Origin: Candidatus Binatota bacterium
GTDB lineage: Bacteria > Desulfobacterota > Binatia > UBA1149
NCBI GenBank assembly: GCA_012960245.1
Contig: DUBO01000056.1
Location: 1-40,858 of the forward strand
DNA: 40,858 bases
Direction: 5' to 3'
Part shown: in pieces, positions 40,090 through 40,858 of the stretch
Layout of the letters: each line of letters begins with the position of its first letter
How positions within the stretch are numbered: position 1 is the first letter of the stretch
Notes under the pieces: generated by a model
The model's database searches: none
What the model was told of the DNA's origin: nothing
Seen by the model: only the letters and a program-made list of their open reading frames with translations
Made by a program: the position numbers and the translations under genes

Positions 40090-40858
40090 TTACTCGGCGC
40101 GCACGGCGGCGGCGAGCAGATCGTCCAGATCGGGAAGCTCCGCCCCCAGCAGGGCCAGGTCCTCAAGCGACCCGGCTTCAACCACCAGGTCCTCAACTCG
40201 CAGTACGGCCGCGTGGGTTGCGTCTTCGATCCGCGCTGTTACCTCGGCTTCGGCCTGGCGCAATAAGCCCAGCTCGGCGTTGATGCGTTCGAGCAGTTGG
40301 GCGCATCCCGGCGGCGCGTCGGTTGACAGGTCGATTTTGGATCTCCCGGCGGCAGTGGCGGGCGGCGTGAGCCTGTTGGCCACTATGGGTGCTACCGCAA
40401 AGCCGCGGTCCAGCAGTTCCTCTCTCAGGGCCAGCGTCGCGTTGGCCGAAGCGACGGACGCCCTGCCCACCAGTGCAAAGCAGCTTGGAGGCGTGGCCAG
40501 CAGCGTCTCAATGTCGCGCGAACGCTCCACCATGTTCTCCATCATACGCGCGAAGTCGGTCACGAAGCTGGACACCTGCCCCAGCAACGCAGCTCCGGTC
40601 ACGCGCTCGACCATGCCCAGCAGCAAGGTAGCCGTGGCCCGTGCGAGCCGGCTCCCTCGGCCGGCTGCGGCGCGGGCCGGGTCCACGAGCAGGGCCACCG
40701 CGCGTGTTTCGAGCAGTGCGGCCATGCGCGACGGCGCCGACAACAGCTCCTCGGCGTGCAGGGCCGGAGGGGTATCAACTACGATGAGATCCCACAGCTT
40801 GCTTTCGGCCAGCTCGTGCAGTCGTTGAAAGGCCATGTAGGGGCCCGAGCTGCCGGTG
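40090..40858 (-). CDS. ArsA-like anion-transporting ATPase, C-terminal part (partial)
   Basis: The gene runs off the right end: the frame is still open at 40858, and residues before the first internal Met (TGSSGPYMAFQRL) continue it. About 256 residues are seen. The hallmark is WDLIVVDTPPALHAEELLSAP, the switch II-type DTPP motif of ArsA/GET3 deviant-Walker ATPases; the N-terminal P-loop is outside the window. The region after it (GSRLARATATLLLGMVERVTG, FARMMENMVERS) is typical of the ArsA-like proteins of actinobacteria and deltaproteobacteria, where the function is unknown rather than arsenite export. It is convergent with the phasin-like gene, with seven bases between the stops. Confidence 0.82.
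   Translation of the reverse strand, partial: TGSSGPYMAFQRLHELAESKLWDLIVVDTPPALHAEELLSAPSRMAALLETRAVALLVDPARAAAGRGSRLARATATLLLGMVERVTGAALLGQVSSFVTDFARMMENMVERSRDIETLLATPPSCFALVGRASVASANATLALREELLDRGFAVAPIVANRLTPPATAAGRSKIDLSTDAPPGCAQLLERINAELGLLRQAEAEVTARIEDATHAAVLRVEDLVVEAGSLEDLALLGAELPDLDDLLAAAVRAE

Overview
The window is GC-rich bacterial chromosome, almost fully coding, with no sign of mobile elements, phage or CRISPR. The cell is a diderm (Gram-negative type): MurE carries the DNPR motif of meso-diaminopimelate enzymes, there are lipobox lipoproteins, periplasmic c-type cytochromes and a TTQ amine dehydrogenase, and rnpB is of the bacterial A type. Gene content (cvpA-dnaG-rpoD, zinc-ribbon protein, rnpB, then the division and cell-wall cluster; a PASTA-tailed FtsI) resembles deltaproteobacteria-like lineages, possibly Binatota or relatives. 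This placement is inference; no species can be named from the sequence alone.

Layout. (1) 1-672: 3' part of a type II pantothenate kinase. (2) 674-6218, minus strand: a DEAD-box RNA helicase, an exported FKBP-type prolyl isomerase, then a tightly overlapping quinoprotein amine dehydrogenase operon (heavy chain, MauE-like, MauD-like, light chain, monoheme cytochrome c). Gene order, two extra light-chain cysteines and active-site spacing point to the aromatic/aralkylamine dehydrogenase (aau) branch rather than classical methylamine dehydrogenase. (3) 6624-7014: a small orphan lipoprotein and tRNA-Phe. (4) 7146-9818, minus: prmA-rsmE-gshB. (5) 9907-13358: a glycerophosphodiesterase convergent with a double-module M16 peptidase lipoprotein. 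(6) 13483-19123: cvpA, dnaG, rpoD, a tRNA with CAU anticodon (probably Ile2), a zinc-ribbon coiled-coil protein and the RNase P RNA gene. (7) 19299-36792: a complete dcw cluster in the order mraZ-rsmH-ftsL-ftsI-murE-murF-mraY-murD-ftsW-murG-murC-murB-ftsQ-ftsA-ftsZ, without ddl, preceded by a 10-bp-phased array of GTGGG sites expected to bind MraZ. (8) 36864-40858: a B12-binding radical SAM protein translationally coupled to acpS, a second monoheme cytochrome c, a phasin-like protein and the 3' part of an ArsA-like ATPase.

How the parts work together. Region 7 makes lipid II (MurC-F, MraY, MurG) and the divisome that polymerises it (FtsL, FtsI, FtsW, FtsQ, FtsA, FtsZ). Most neighbouring genes overlap by 1-20 bp, which suggests one translationally coupled transcript controlled by MraZ. 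Region 2 would oxidise a primary amine in the periplasm and pass electrons to a small cytochrome c, with MauD/MauE-type proteins and possibly the FKBP helping fold the disulfide-rich light chain. No MauG-type TTQ maturation enzyme is encoded in the window. The most interesting part is this amine dehydrogenase locus and its unusual cytochrome. The rest is well-known housekeeping with some lineage-specific details.
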